The position numbers and the translations under genes were made by a program. 30,280 bases of DNA from an uncultured Anaerolineae bacterium (GTDB taxonomy: Bacteria; Chloroflexota; Anaerolineae; Anaerolineales; Villigracilaceae). Below are positions 23,128-30,280 of the stretch, in pieces; position 1 is the first letter of the stretch; each line of letters starts with the position of its first letter. Under the pieces are notes generated by a model that was given only the letters and a program-made list of their open reading frames with translations, did not search any database and had not been told where the DNA came from. The stretch spans positions 1 to 30,280 of the forward strand of contig CAINXK010000098.1 in NCBI GenBank assembly GCA_903854805.1, given 5' to 3'.

Positions 23128-25701
23128 ATGGAAAAAAGTAAGAACCAGTCTCATTCCGAGATTCTCGTTACCCTTTCCAATCATTTGGACCTGGCTGGAA
23201 AAGGTTTGAATACGGTGCTCACACTACTCACAGCAACAGTAGCACGCACAATAAATGTTGACCAGGTAAGCATCTGGCAATTCAAAAACAAAAGCCTGGA
23301 AATCTGGTGCATTAACATGCACAACCACCTCGAAATCGCAAAACCTTACTCTTCAATCGATTTAACCCCCAACAAGACTTACCTGTTATCTTTGCAAACT
23401 GAACAGGCGATTGCCTGTTCAGACATCACACCTGACAAACGCGTAGCAGATTTACCAGCGACTTTTTGGGTCGATCCCATGATCAAATCTTGCCTGCACT
23501 TGCCTGTTCGCATCATGAATCAAGTCGTCGCAATCCTACGCCTGGATTCGCGCAACATCCATGAGTGGGTGGAAGCGGATATCCATTTTTGCGCCCATGT
23601 TGCCGCCCTGGTTGGGCAAGTATTACTTTCAAATGAATTGGTTATCAAAAATCAAAGGTCACTTGCGCTCAGAAGCCTCTCCACTGACCTTATACACCGC
23701 TATGAGCTGCCCAAGGTACTGAGTGATGTTGTACGCAAAAGCGTCGAAGTGTTGGATGGTTCATCTGGCACACTTTATTTGGCTGAGCCCGATCGCAGGT
23801 TGATTTATACGGCAGCCGGATATAATTCTTCACTTGAACAAAACAATATGATGTTCCGTTTTGGCGAAAACGTGGCAGGGAAGGTGGCCGAAACCGGCCA
23901 GGAACTGTTGATTAAAGATTACCGCACATGGACAGGCAGAACCGAAGTGCTCAAGAAAAACGAACCATTCACCACGATCCTTTGTTTACCGTTACACGCC
24001 CGCGGCGAATTACTAGGTGTCTTACAGATTACTCGTATTGATGGCAACCAGCCTTTCACCGAGGCAGATCATGATACGGTAAGATGGTTTGCAAATTTAG
24101 CCTGCCTGGCGATCGAACAAAGTCGCCTGGTTAATTCCAACCACCGGCTAAGACAATTCCAAGATTCTATGAAACATATTGTCGAAACGACCACCTTCGC
24201 TTCGAGTGTAGTTGACTTCCTGGAAACTGTTACCGATTACCTGACCCAGGCGCTTACCATCCCATTGGCGGCCATCCACATCGAGGATACCTTCACTTAC
24301 CGCGGATTTCCTGATGACGCCGTGCTTAAAAAAGTTGAAGGTGTTTTGTATAAACGTGGCAAACGCTTCAACCCTGTCACAGTAGTGCACGATGTCAGCG
24401 TCAGCGATGCCGGCTATAGGGAATTGGCTGGTGTTATGGAGAGTCTGAATGTCAAGGCTTACATTTTGGTTCCCATCCCAATGAACCATGAACGTGTTGG
24501 GTATGTCTGCATTGCATCAGAATCACCCAGAACATGGGAAGCAGATGAGAAACAAATGGTTGAAATTGCCGCTTATCAAATAGGCCTGGCCATCGAGGGC
24601 ATCCGCTTCTACCAGGAGACCCAATCACAGACCGATATTATCAAACGCATGACCAGCATCACATCTTCACTAAACCGGTTGGTCGCCATGGACGACTTAA
24701 TCCCAATGATCGGCGAAGGTGCCTTACGGCTCTGTAATGCGAATGGCCTTGCATTAATTTTCCATGAACAAAACGAGATCTTGCGCACCCCCTGGGTCTT
24801 TGGCGTTTCCAAGACTGATTTTTCAGAGGTGATCAACAGTGACGGGAAAGAACTGCTAAGGATGTTTACGGCTGTCTCTGAACCGATGCTGATAACCAAC
24901 ATTGCCAAATCAGCGCTACCCAAACAAGTAAAAAATTACCTGATCACGGCGGGCATCAGAGCGGTCAGCCTGGCACCGATTATATATTCCGGAAATGTTA
25001 TTGGCTTGATCGCCGCTTTCCACGAAATGATCGTAGATTGGCCTCCGCGCGACCGGCAGATGATGACGGCTTATACCAACACAGTTGCCCTGGCGCTGCA
25101 AAACTCAAAATCCTACGAACAACTCGAGCGAGGTTACATGGATATCGCTATTTCGCTGGCAGATTCGGTGGAAGCCCGTGAAAGTCAGTTGAAAACTGGC
25201 AATAGGCAGCTCGCTGAATGGACACAGCAGACCGCTGAATTGATTGGGCTGCACCGAGAAGATCAGGAGATCTTGCACTGGGCAGCCTTGCTGCACGATA
25301 TCGGAAAAGTGGAAATACCCAATGAAGTTATCCAGAAACCTGGACCTTTGAGCCCGGAAGAGAAACTAAAGCTGGAACATTACCCGCTGAAAAGCGAAAA
25401 ACTGCTCAGCTCGTTAAGCAGCTTCCAAAAAGTAGGTGCAGTACTACGTGGGATCCGCGAACATTACGATGGTAATGGTTATCCAGACAAACGCAAAGGC
25501 GATGACATACCGCTGGCTGCTCGCATCCTCTCTGTTGTAGATGCATATTCAAGCATGATAGATCACCGCTCTTATCGCCCGGCCCTAAGCCATGAAGCAG
25601 CCATCAAAGAGATCATGCAAAATAGCGGCAAGCAATTCGACCCCCAGGTTGTAAATGCCTTTCTTCAGGCAGTCGCCAACCAATCGCATTTTGTCAATTA
25701 G
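23128..25701 (+). CDS. GAF-domain sensor with degenerate HD-GYP domain
   Basis: This 857-residue cytosolic protein has four consecutive GAF-like modules (about 20-180, 190-345, 355-500 and 515-665) and a C-terminal HD-GYP-type domain (about 670-857). HD-GYP proteins usually hydrolyse cyclic di-GMP. LLHDIGK (H723, D724), EHYPLKSE (H751), DGNGYP (781-786) and VVDAYSS (D805) are kept. The usual GHS histidine before the HD is Asn here (TGNRQL, N692), and the HHE of HHExxDGxGYP reads IRE (776-778). Several metal ligands are therefore missing, and activity may be lost or changed. TAGGAGGT sits 5-6 bases before the ATG at 23128; the frame extends to an ATG at 22978 without a ribosome site. The gene lies next to the mobile region and is followed by two hairpins. 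Confidence 0.88.
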   Translation: MEKSKNQSHSEILVTLSNHLDLAGKGLNTVLTLLTATVARTINVDQVSIWQFKNKSLEIWCINMHNHLEIAKPYSSIDLTPNKTYLLSLQTEQAIACSDITPDKRVADLPATFWVDPMIKSCLHLPVRIMNQVVAILRLDSRNIHEWVEADIHFCAHVAALVGQVLLSNELVIKNQRSLALRSLSTDLIHRYELPKVLSDVVRKSVEVLDGSSGTLYLAEPDRRLIYTAAGYNSSLEQNNMMFRFGENVAGKVAETGQELLIKDYRTWTGRTEVLKKNEPFTTILCLPLHARGELLGVLQITRIDGNQPFTEADHDTVRWFANLACLAIEQSRLVNSNHRLRQFQDSMKHIVETTTFASSVVDFLETVTDYLTQALTIPLAAIHIEDTFTYRGFPDDAVLKKVEGVLYKRGKRFNPVTVVHDVSVSDAGYRELAGVMESLNVKAYILVPIPMNHERVGYVCIASESPRTWEADEKQMVEIAAYQIGLAIEGIRFYQETQSQTDIIKRMTSITSSLNRLVAMDDLIPMIGEGALRLCNANGLALIFHEQNEILRTPWVFGVSKTDFSEVINSDGKELLRMFTAVSEPMLITNIAKSALPKQVKNYLITAGIRAVSLAPIIYSGNVIGLIAAFHEMIVDWPPRDRQMMTAYTNTVALALQNSKSYEQLERGYMDIAISLADSVEARESQLKTGNRQLAEWTQQTAELIGLHREDQEILHWAALLHDIGKVEIPNEVIQKPGPLSPEEKLKLEHYPLKSEKLLSSLSSFQKVGAVLRGIREHYDGNGYPDKRKGDDIPLAARILSVVDAYSSMIDHRSYRPALSHEAAIKEIMQNSGKQFDPQVVNAFLQAVANQSHFVN

Positions 25702-25743
25702 ATTTTCGCGTTCATAACATCTCGTCGCTAAAATATAAAGACC

Positions 25744-25787
25744 AGGAACGCGCTCTTAGGAGCGCGTTCCTGCAACCGGTGGTTGCA
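25744..25787. repeat. Two interlocked perfect hairpins
   Basis: AGGAACGCGCT (25744-25754) pairs with AGCGCGTTCCT (25761-25771), an 11-base stem with a 6-base loop. TCCTGCAACC (25768-25777) pairs with GGTTGCAGGA (25781-25790). The two share TCCT and so partly exclude each other. They lie 43 bases after the sensor gene and could be its terminator region or a copy of a dispersed palindromic repeat. Confidence 0.7.
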
Positions 25788-25855
25788 GGAAAAACCTGAA
25801 ATTCCGCAATTCATCGCATCCTGATTGGTTTTCCAATGTTTTTCCAATGTTTTCC

Positions 25856-25884
25856 TTGACGTATCTGCTCCGAAGGGCTAAAAT
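25856..25884 (+). promoter_or_regulatory. Promoter upstream of the solenoid-like gene
   Basis: TTGACG (25856-25861), exactly 17 bases, then TAAAAT (25879-25884). The predicted start near 25891 lies only about 9 bases before the stem of the intrinsic terminator at 25900-25923. Confidence 0.65.
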
Positions 25885-25899
25885 CCTAACTTGCTGTAG

Positions 25900-25923
25900 A
25901 CGCCTCTACTTGAGGCGTTTTTT
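25900..25923 (+). terminator. Intrinsic terminator / possible attenuator
   Basis: ACGCCTC (25900-25906), loop TACTT, GAGGCGT (25912-25918) and a run of six T (25918-25923). It lies between a good promoter and the next gene, so it may act as an attenuator or end a very short RNA. An ATG follows at once (25924), but the gene's supported start is at 26014. Confidence 0.8.
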
Positions 25924-26013
25924 ATGTTGAATATTACGCCTCCCATTAGAAGTGCTGCCTGGCCAGCCAGTGAGCGCTTTTTACATCGAAAGACCACGCT
26001 CGTGGAGGATCGA

Positions 26014-26535
26014 ATGGATACACCCCAAACCGAAGAGACCGAAATTCCTCAGATAGTAAATCTATCACAGGTTAGCGCGGAGATTGTCCAAGCCGGATTG
26101 GTACGTGCCAGCCAGACAGCTATTCAACAATTAAGCGCGGAAGAAGTTGATCTACAGACCTCGGTTGTCGGCGCAATCCAAACTGGAGAGATCCACGCCC
26201 ACGATTCGATCATCGGGGGCACAACAAGTCACAAGGCTTCTTTGGATAATTCCCTGGTTGGTGGCATCCGAACGGATTCGATCAGCTTTAATGGTGTTTC
26301 TGCCCTGATCATTGGAAATTCGATGACGAATAATGATGTACATGCCATCGCCATGATCGCAACGGACATCCAGGCCGATACCATCCAAACCGGAATCCTG
26401 TTCAGCCGCGAGGTTCATGGCAATGTCACAACAACGTTGGATGGGCGTACAGCCCTGATGGTTGGGGTGGTCGGTGGCGCAGTAGCCGGACTGATCTTAT
26501 TAGCCGGAAAGCTGCTCTTCGGACGCAAAAATTAA
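26014..26535 (+). CDS. Tail-anchored beta-solenoid-like protein, unknown function
   Basis: I do not recognise this 173-residue protein. Residues about 15-140 consist of short repeating units with regularly spaced Ile/Val/Leu and Ser/Asp/Asn/Gly turns (for example IQTGEIHAHDSIIGG, LDNSLVGGIRTDSISFNG, ALIIGNSMTNNDVHAIAM, IQADTIQTGIL). This pattern fits a small beta-solenoid, loosely like bactofilins. One membrane helix at 148-166 (MVGVVGGAVAGLILLAGKLL) ends in FGRKN, so the protein is probably tail-anchored with the repeats in the cytosol. GGAGG 7 bases upstream fixes the ATG at 26014; the frame extends to 25924, but that ATG abuts the terminator. It lies about 100 bases before the L25 gene and may be co-transcribed with it. 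Confidence 0.65.
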   Translation: MDTPQTEETEIPQIVNLSQVSAEIVQAGLVRASQTAIQQLSAEEVDLQTSVVGAIQTGEIHAHDSIIGGTTSHKASLDNSLVGGIRTDSISFNGVSALIIGNSMTNNDVHAIAMIATDIQADTIQTGILFSREVHGNVTTTLDGRTALMVGVVGGAVAGLILLAGKLLFGRKN

Positions 26536-26634
26536 TCAATATGTGCGGTGATCTTACCGCCATAAAATTTATCGGGCGAAGGTAATCCTGGCTTTGAAAA
26601 GTTCAGGGTGAGAGGCGCCCAAGGAGAATAGAAC

Positions 26635-27273
26635 ATGGAAAAAGTAGTCTTAAAAGCCACCAGACGCACCATAATTGGCAAGCAGGTCAGCCAGCTACGC
26701 CGCGCAGGCCAGCTCCCAGGTGTGGTTTATGGTCACAATGTTGAACCCACCCCCATCTCGCTCGAAGCTCACAATGCCGGCCTGGTCATTCCCCGTCTGA
26801 CTTCATCCAGTATCGTGAATATCGATCTTGAAGGCAAAATGATCCCCGCACTTGTGCGTGAAAAACAGAAGAACTATATCAAAAATGTTTACACGCATAT
26901 CGATTTCCAGGCCATTTCCCTGACCGAAACCATCCGCACCGAAGTAAGCCTGCACTTCCACGGCGTTGCCCCGGCTATCAAAGAATTCAGTGCCGCGATT
27001 GTCAACAACATGGAAAAGATTGAAGTGGAAGCTCTGCCAAACGATCTGCCCGAACGCATCGAAGTTGACCTGAGCATTCTGGTCAAGATCGGCGATGCCA
27101 TTCACGTTCGCGATCTGGTCATTCCTGCCGGTGTTACCCTGCTTACCGAAGGTGATGTAATGGTTGCAGTCGCCACCGCCACCCACGATGAGGCCGCTGA
27201 TGCGCTTGCTGGCGAATCGGCTGAACCCGAAGTCATCGAAAAAGGCAAGAAAGAAGAAGAAGCTGCAAAGTAA
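26635..27273 (+). CDS. rplY: 50S ribosomal protein L25/CTC
   Basis: This 212-residue ribosomal protein binds 5S rRNA in the large subunit. Residues 1 to about 92 are the L25 RNA-binding domain (LRRAGQLPGVVYG, YIKNVYTHIDFQAI). About 95-185 form the CTC/TL5-type second domain (EVSLHFHGVAPAIKE, VEALPNDLPERIEVDLS, VRDLVIPAGVTLL), followed by an acidic-basic tail ending KKEEEAAK. The length matches the long CTC form rather than the short E. coli L25. AAGGAG lies about 9 bases before the ATG, and a strong terminator follows. Confidence 0.95.
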   Translation: MEKVVLKATRRTIIGKQVSQLRRAGQLPGVVYGHNVEPTPISLEAHNAGLVIPRLTSSSIVNIDLEGKMIPALVREKQKNYIKNVYTHIDFQAISLTETIRTEVSLHFHGVAPAIKEFSAAIVNNMEKIEVEALPNDLPERIEVDLSILVKIGDAIHVRDLVIPAGVTLLTEGDVMVAVATATHDEAADALAGESAEPEVIEKGKKEEEAAK

Positions 27274-27287
27274 ACAAACAGTTTTTG

Positions 27288-27317
27288 AAAGGGCGCCCCA
27301 AATGGGCGCCCTTTTTT
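27288..27317 (+). terminator. Intrinsic terminator after L25
   Basis: A perfect 11-base stem, AAAGGGCGCCC (27288-27298) with GGGCGCCCTTT (27304-27314), a 5-base loop and six T (27312-27317). Confidence 0.93.
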
Positions 27318-27318
27318 G

Positions 27319-27348
27319 TTGACTCTCATCCTACCAACGGAGTATCAT
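27319..27348 (+). promoter_or_regulatory. Promoter of the GyrI-like gene
   Basis: TTGACT (27319-27324), an 18-base spacer and TATCAT (27343-27348), beginning one base after the L25 terminator T-run. The ATG at 27365 follows 16 bases later, behind GGAGG. Confidence 0.6.
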
Positions 27349-27364
27349 ATTCTTGGAGGAAATT

Positions 27365-27982
27365 ATGGAAAAACTAGATCTCAAGAAAACACTTAAATCC
27401 TTTTATGACGCGAAGCCCGCGCCTGCTTTTCTCGATATCCCAACGTTTAACTTTCTAATGATCGACGGGAAAGGCAACCCAAATACATCTACTGACTATA
27501 TCGATGTTATTCAGGCACTCTATTCTACTGCCTACACGCTTAAATTCAAGGTCAAAAAAGAATTAGAAATTGATTATCCGGTTATGTTTTTGGAGGGATT
27601 GTGGTGGATGCCAGACATGAATCTCTTTAGCGTGGAACAAAAGGAAAATTGGCTCTGGACGATGATGATTTCCACTCCTGACTTCATCACACCTATTCTG
27701 GTGGCTGACGCATTGGCTGAGGCAGGTCGCAAAAAAAGCCTTCCAGCCCTGGCTCGCTTACGCTTCGAATCGTTCAGCGAAGGCCCGTCAGCCCAACTTA
27801 TGCATATCGGCTCCTATTCCGCCGAAACCGAAAATATTCAACGCCTGCACGCCTTTATTCAGGAGAATGGTCGCAGCTTTGACGGAATTAATAAAAAACA
27901 CCATGAAATTTACATTTCCGACCCGAACCGGACGGCGCAAGAAAAAATGAAAACGATCATCAGGCAGCCGGTAAAAAGCTAA
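27365..27982 (+). CDS. GyrI-like small-molecule-binding domain protein
   Basis: This 205-residue stand-alone protein of the GyrI-like (SOUL/AraC effector-binding) superfamily is recognised by TFNFLMIDGKGNPNTSTDY near the N-terminus, YTLKFKVKKEL, FLEGLWWMPD and late LMHIGSYSAETENIQRLHAF and HHEIYISDPNRTAQEKMKTI. Relatives bind small hydrophobic or cationic compounds; some detoxify or sense them. There is no DNA-binding domain. TTGGAGGAAATTATG places the start at 27365, although the frame extends four codons upstream to a TTG. It has its own promoter and ends 5 bases from the converging moaE. Confidence 0.78.
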   Translation: MEKLDLKKTLKSFYDAKPAPAFLDIPTFNFLMIDGKGNPNTSTDYIDVIQALYSTAYTLKFKVKKELEIDYPVMFLEGLWWMPDMNLFSVEQKENWLWTMMISTPDFITPILVADALAEAGRKKSLPALARLRFESFSEGPSAQLMHIGSYSAETENIQRLHAFIQENGRSFDGINKKHHEIYISDPNRTAQEKMKTIIRQPVKS

Positions 27983-28003
27983 GAAACCTATTCACCGGCT
28001 TTT
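27966..28003. terminator. Possible shared terminator across converging gene ends
   Basis: AGCCGGT (27966-27972) and ACCGGCT (27994-28000) form a 7-base stem with a 21-base loop that spans the stop codons of both converging genes, followed by TTTT on the plus strand. It is weak, but there is no other space for a terminator. Confidence 0.35.
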
Positions 28004-28470
28004 GGAATGTAATCGCCTTCAACCCATTCTTCGCCCTGCGGACCAACTTCCTTCTTCCAGACCGGTACAATCTCCTTCAACCGGTCAATACCATAGCGAG
28101 CGGCATCAAAAACTCCGGTGTTTCGGTGCGCAGCACTACAGGCAACCAGCACAGTTGGTGTGCGTGGATATAAACGTCCAATCCGCTGGACAATCGCAAT
28201 GCCTTCGATGACCGGCCATTTGGCGCGGATTTCATCGGCAATTTGTTTCATTTTGGCCTCTGCCATCGGCTTATAGGCTTCATATTCAAGATAAGCCGTC
28301 TCATGCGCATCGCCACGCAAGGTTTCCCCACGCACCATTCCAGAAAATATAGCTGCGGCCCCGGTCGAGTTCAGGGTGATACTATCGACCAGCGCATTCA
28401 GGTCGATTTCATCTTCAGTGATCGAGAAAATTGTCGGATAATTTGTAGAGTCCATTGTCTGTTGTTCCAT
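27988..28470 (-). CDS. moaE: Molybdopterin synthase catalytic subunit MoaE
   Basis: This 160-residue subunit binds the MoaD thiocarboxylate and inserts two sulfurs into precursor Z (cPMP). Conserved parts are visible: FSGMVRGETLRG, LEYEAYKPMAEAKM, RIGRLYP, ACSAAHRNTGVFDAARYGID, and the active-site lysines in LKEIVPVWKKE (K132 and K139/K140). The family HR-x-G reads QRIG here, which is not unusual. It is the last gene of the moaC, ClbS-like, moaD, moaE group, 36 bases after moaD. The start at 28470 lacks a good ribosome site; an ATG five codons later is possible. Confidence 0.93.
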   Translation of the reverse strand: MEQQTMDSTNYPTIFSITEDEIDLNALVDSITLNSTGAAAIFSGMVRGETLRGDAHETAYLEYEAYKPMAEAKMKQIADEIRAKWPVIEGIAIVQRIGRLYPRTPTVLVACSAAHRNTGVFDAARYGIDRLKEIVPVWKKEVGPQGEEWVEGDYIPKAGE

Positions 28471-28506
28471 TTTTCTATGAGGTTATTTTAAAAAATGTAA
28501 AAAAGA

Positions 28507-28755
28507 TCAACCACCGGATACTGGTGGAAAAAATGCAATCTCGGCCCCATCTTGAATTTCAGATTCATCAAAACGATATTCATGGTTAATCGAAGCCAGG
28601 CAGTGCTCCATCAAGCCAGCCAGGTTAGGATACATCCCAACCAACTGCAGTTTTAGCTGCTCAATGGTTGCGCCTGGATCTATTTCAAGTTTTACCGTTC
28701 GCACACCGGCCTTATCTCGCAGGGTCGCAAAAAAAAATACGGTTATCTGAAGCAC
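28507..28755 (-). CDS. moaD: Molybdopterin synthase sulfur carrier subunit MoaD
   Basis: This 82-residue ubiquitin-fold protein ends in the canonical FFPPVSGG, whose last glycine carries the thiocarboxylate used by MoaE. ITVFFFATLRDKAG and VNHEY-like and EIQDGAEIAFFPP segments are standard. I place the start at the GTG at 28755: AAAAGGA lies about 9 bases upstream and the GTG sits one base after the stop of the preceding gene. A TTG at 28764 would leave almost no space after the ribosome site. It is clearly distinct from the paralog at 12715-12993. Confidence 0.92.
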   Translation of the reverse strand: MLQITVFFFATLRDKAGVRTVKLEIDPGATIEQLKLQLVGMYPNLAGLMEHCLASINHEYRFDESEIQDGAEIAFFPPVSGG

Positions 28756-28756
28756 G

Positions 28757-29227
28757 CTAAGCAATCCTTTTCAGCCATTGGGTTAATTCGGGAAGGTGCT
28801 CATCATAATGGCCCCAGGAATTATCAGAAACAATCCCTTCAAAACACTGACCAGCAGTCCAAGCAAAATGATCAGGATCAAACAACTCCTGATCGCTGGC
28901 ATTGTTCAATAATGCCAGCATTTTCTGATAAGCTGCCTTTTCAAAAAGCTGCACATCAGCCAATGAAAGCGACCGCATTTCGGTAAGAGCCTGATCATTC
29001 AACATATCAATATCCCGAAAAGGCTCTGGTGAGGCCCCTTTTTTCAATAACTCAAAAAGTGAAACCGCCCGATTTTCCCAAAAGCCCAAATGCCCGATTA
29101 AATCCTTAACCGACCACTCGCCATGCAGAATAACCAGTAACTTTCGCTCATCACTAAAGCGTGCCAGTATAGCTTCCAGCTGCTCACGGCTTTCAGCGAT
29201 CCGGGACATTAATTCCGGTCTATTCAT
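28757..29227 (-). CDS. ClbS/DfsB- or DinB-like four-helix protein
   Basis: This 156-residue helical-bundle protein has histidines placed as in the DinB/ClbS superfamily: LIGHLGFWE in helix 2, and [16 protein letters not shown] near the C-terminus, which could form a metal site. ClbS relatives include the colibactin self-protection hydrolase, others act as thiol transferases, and most are uncharacterised. The ATG at 29227 overlaps the moaC stop by 8 bases (ATGAATAG) and GGAG lies upstream, so it is translationally coupled inside the moa operon. A role in cofactor biosynthesis is suggested only by position. Confidence 0.72.
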   Translation of the reverse strand: MNRPELMSRIAESREQLEAILARFSDERKLLVILHGEWSVKDLIGHLGFWENRAVSLFELLKKGASPEPFRDIDMLNDQALTEMRSLSLADVQLFEKAAYQKMLALLNNASDQELFDPDHFAWTAGQCFEGIVSDNSWGHYDEHLPELTQWLKRIA

Positions 29228-29705
29228 TTTTGATATCTCCACTCTTGCCACCCTGTTTTTCCACCAGGCGAATATTCTGAATCCGCATGGTTTTTTCTGC
29301 AGCCTTGGCCATATCGTAGATTGTTAATGCGGCCACACTGACGGCCGTCAGGGCTTCCATTTCTACACCGGTTTTCCCAACCGTCCTGGCCATTGCGGTG
29401 ATCTGAACTCCCGGCAAGAGCTCGTCCAGAGTCAGGTCCACATCCACCTTGGTAAGCGCAATCGGATGGCAAAGGGGGATCAGCTCTGATGTTTTTTTGG
29501 CAGCCATAATCCCCGCCACCTGTGCCACTGCCAGAACATCGCCTTTCTTGATTAGACCTGCACGAATCAGCGCCAGGGTCTCAGGCTTCATCAGGATCTC
29601 GCCCCTGGCAATCGCAATCCGGGTTGAATCATCCTTTGCGCCCACATCCACCATGCGCGCACTTCCGTTCTCGTCCAGATGGGTAAGTTGAACATTAGTA
29701 ATCAT
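29220..29705 (-). CDS. moaC: Cyclic pyranopterin monophosphate synthase MoaC
   Basis: This 161-residue enzyme works with MoaA to turn the GTP-derived intermediate into cPMP, the first pterin of the molybdenum/tungsten cofactor. The family signatures are clear: [58 protein letters not shown] with the catalytic Asp-x-x-Lys. It is the first gene of the moa operon. A TATAAT lies 6 bases before the ATG and no Shine-Dalgarno sequence is visible, so translation is probably leaderless. No moaA is in the window. Confidence 0.95.
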   Translation of the reverse strand: MITNVQLTHLDENGSARMVDVGAKDDSTRIAIARGEILMKPETLALIRAGLIKKGDVLAVAQVAGIMAAKKTSELIPLCHPIALTKVDVDLTLDELLPGVQITAMARTVGKTGVEMEALTAVSVAALTIYDMAKAAEKTMRIQNIRLVEKQGGKSGDIKNE

Positions 29706-29711
29706 ATTTGA

Positions 29712-29717
29712 ATTATA
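29712..29717 (-). promoter_or_regulatory. moaC -10 box (leaderless)
   Basis: A perfect TATAAT on the minus strand, 6 bases before the moaC ATG. The -35 region is poor (CGGTTC at 17 bases), so an activator may be needed. Confidence 0.55.
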
Positions 29718-29792
29718 CCGTCTCCCTTCCGATCGAACCGGGTATATTTGAACAAAACCATCAAATTATTAATCGAACTACACACCAGCAAA

Positions 29793-29821
29793 GCGACAAC
29801 CGCACCTACAAATGATATAAT
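29793..29821 (+). promoter_or_regulatory. scpA promoter (near-leaderless)
   Basis: GCGACA (29793-29798), a 17-base spacer and TATAAT (29816-29821), 8 bases before the ATG at 29830. The transcript would begin within a few bases of the start codon; no Shine-Dalgarno sequence is present. Confidence 0.6.
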
Positions 29822-29829
29822 CGCGGCCT

Positions 29830-30280
29830 ATGGATTTAAACATTGCCAGCCACCAGACCAGCGGCTACACCGTCACAATTCCCGTCTACGAAGGACCGCT
29901 CGACTTGCTCCTTCGTTTGATCGAACACGCCGAATTGGATGTAACTGTAATCGCGCTTGCCATGGTGACCGATCAATATTTGACTCACATTCGCAAACTG
30001 GATAATGCCCGCCCAGATGAGATTTCCGCCTTCCTCATCATCGCGGCAAAACTCATCCAGATCAAATCCGAAGCGCTACTCCCGCGCCCACCGGTTCGCG
30101 AGACGCCAGAAGATGACCCTGCCGAAAACCTGGCTCGGCAGCTGCGCATTTATAAACGCTTCAAAGAAATCGCCAACCAGCTCGAAGAACGCGATATGCA
30201 GGGCTTGCATACTTACCTGCGTCTGGCGCCCCCACCCAAAATCGAAGGCCGCCTCGACCTGAGCGAGATTACCCTCAATG
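29830..30280 (+). CDS. scpA: Segregation and condensation protein A (ScpA), partial
   Basis: The first 150 codons of the kleisin subunit of the SMC-ScpAB condensin, which helps compact and separate the chromosome; the gene runs off the right edge. The N-terminal domain is canonical: VYEGPLDLLLRLIEHAELDV, then DQYLTHIRKLD, FLIIAAKLIQIKSEALLPRP and the ENLARQLRIYKRFKEIANQL helix that contacts SMC. The start at 29830 is the first ATG in frame with this region and lies 8 bases after a TATAAT. scpB, which often follows, would lie outside the window. Confidence 0.93.
   Translation, partial: MDLNIASHQTSGYTVTIPVYEGPLDLLLRLIEHAELDVTVIALAMVTDQYLTHIRKLDNARPDEISAFLIIAAKLIQIKSEALLPRPPVRETPEDDPAENLARQLRIYKRFKEIANQLEERDMQGLHTYLRLAPPPKIEGRLDLSEITLN

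Noticed and set aside
25924..26013. Longer start for the solenoid-like protein at 25924
   Set aside because: That ATG directly follows a terminator T-run and has no ribosome site, whereas 26014 has GGAGG.
1..30280. CRISPR arrays, tRNA or rRNA genes
   Set aside because: I looked for regularly spaced repeats and cloverleaf or rRNA signatures and saw none.

Overview
The window looks like a chromosomal segment of an anaerobic member of the Chloroflexota, probably Anaerolineae-like. This is inferred from gene content and style, not from a marker search: an aldehyde:ferredoxin oxidoreductase with its own MoaD-like protein, a fused formiminotransferase-cyclodeaminase, Thr/Ala/Pro-rich lipoproteins, a fused membrane/spermidine-synthase-like protein, a Gls24-NusB-Tat cluster and an ISKra4-type element remnant. 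Most genes have clear Shine-Dalgarno sequences. At least three (the spermidine-synthase-like gene, moaC and scpA) have a TATAAT box only 6-8 bases before the start codon and look leaderless. No tRNA, rRNA or CRISPR array was seen.

Layout. 1-1930 (minus): fused folate enzyme translationally coupled to a lipoprotein that runs off the left edge. 2179-2340: doubtful small ORF. 2525-3859 (plus): M20 metallopeptidase. 3925-6441 (minus): large lipoprotein with CBM20-like repeats and a glycosidase-like barrel. 6646-9583 (minus): compact operon fabG, Gls24-family gene, nusB, tatA/B-like gene, tatC. 9660-10325 (minus): DUF1461/Lit-like membrane protein. 10542-12371 (plus): tungsten/molybdenum aldehyde oxidoreductase, ending at a strong terminator; facing it are a MoaD-like gene and a coupled 85-residue gene (12457-12993, minus). 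13177-15303 (plus): AAC(3)-family acyltransferase fused to a DUF4910 aminopeptidase-like protein. 15315-16862 (minus): spermidine-synthase-like membrane protein.

16986-22900 is the accessory part. Two related terminal-inverted-repeat elements in the same orientation bracket one very large minus-strand gene (17812-22332). Its C-terminal half resembles the pore-forming and TcB-binding part of Tc insecticidal toxin subunit A. No TcB or TcC partner is visible. The left element carries a truncated ISKra4-like transposase; the right one is a short MITE-like derivative. The large gene has its own promoter with a CRP-like palindrome near -42.

23128-25701 (plus): four-GAF sensor with a degenerate HD-GYP domain. 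Two interlocked hairpins and a promoter-terminator module then lead to a tail-anchored beta-solenoid-like protein (26014-26535), ribosomal protein L25 (26635-27273) and a GyrI-like protein (27365-27982). On the minus strand moaC, a ClbS/DinB-like gene, moaD and moaE form a molybdopterin operon (27988-29705), diverging from scpA (29830 to the right edge).

Functional links: the moa operon supplies pterin-cofactor steps to which the AOR locus adds a second MoaD; the Tat genes could export folded cofactor proteins; and the Lit-like protein could remodel the N-termini of lipoproteins such as the two encoded here. The best candidates for something undescribed are the orphan TcA-like gene between mobile elements, the acyltransferase-aminopeptidase fusion, and the tail-anchored solenoid gene behind a promoter-terminator module.
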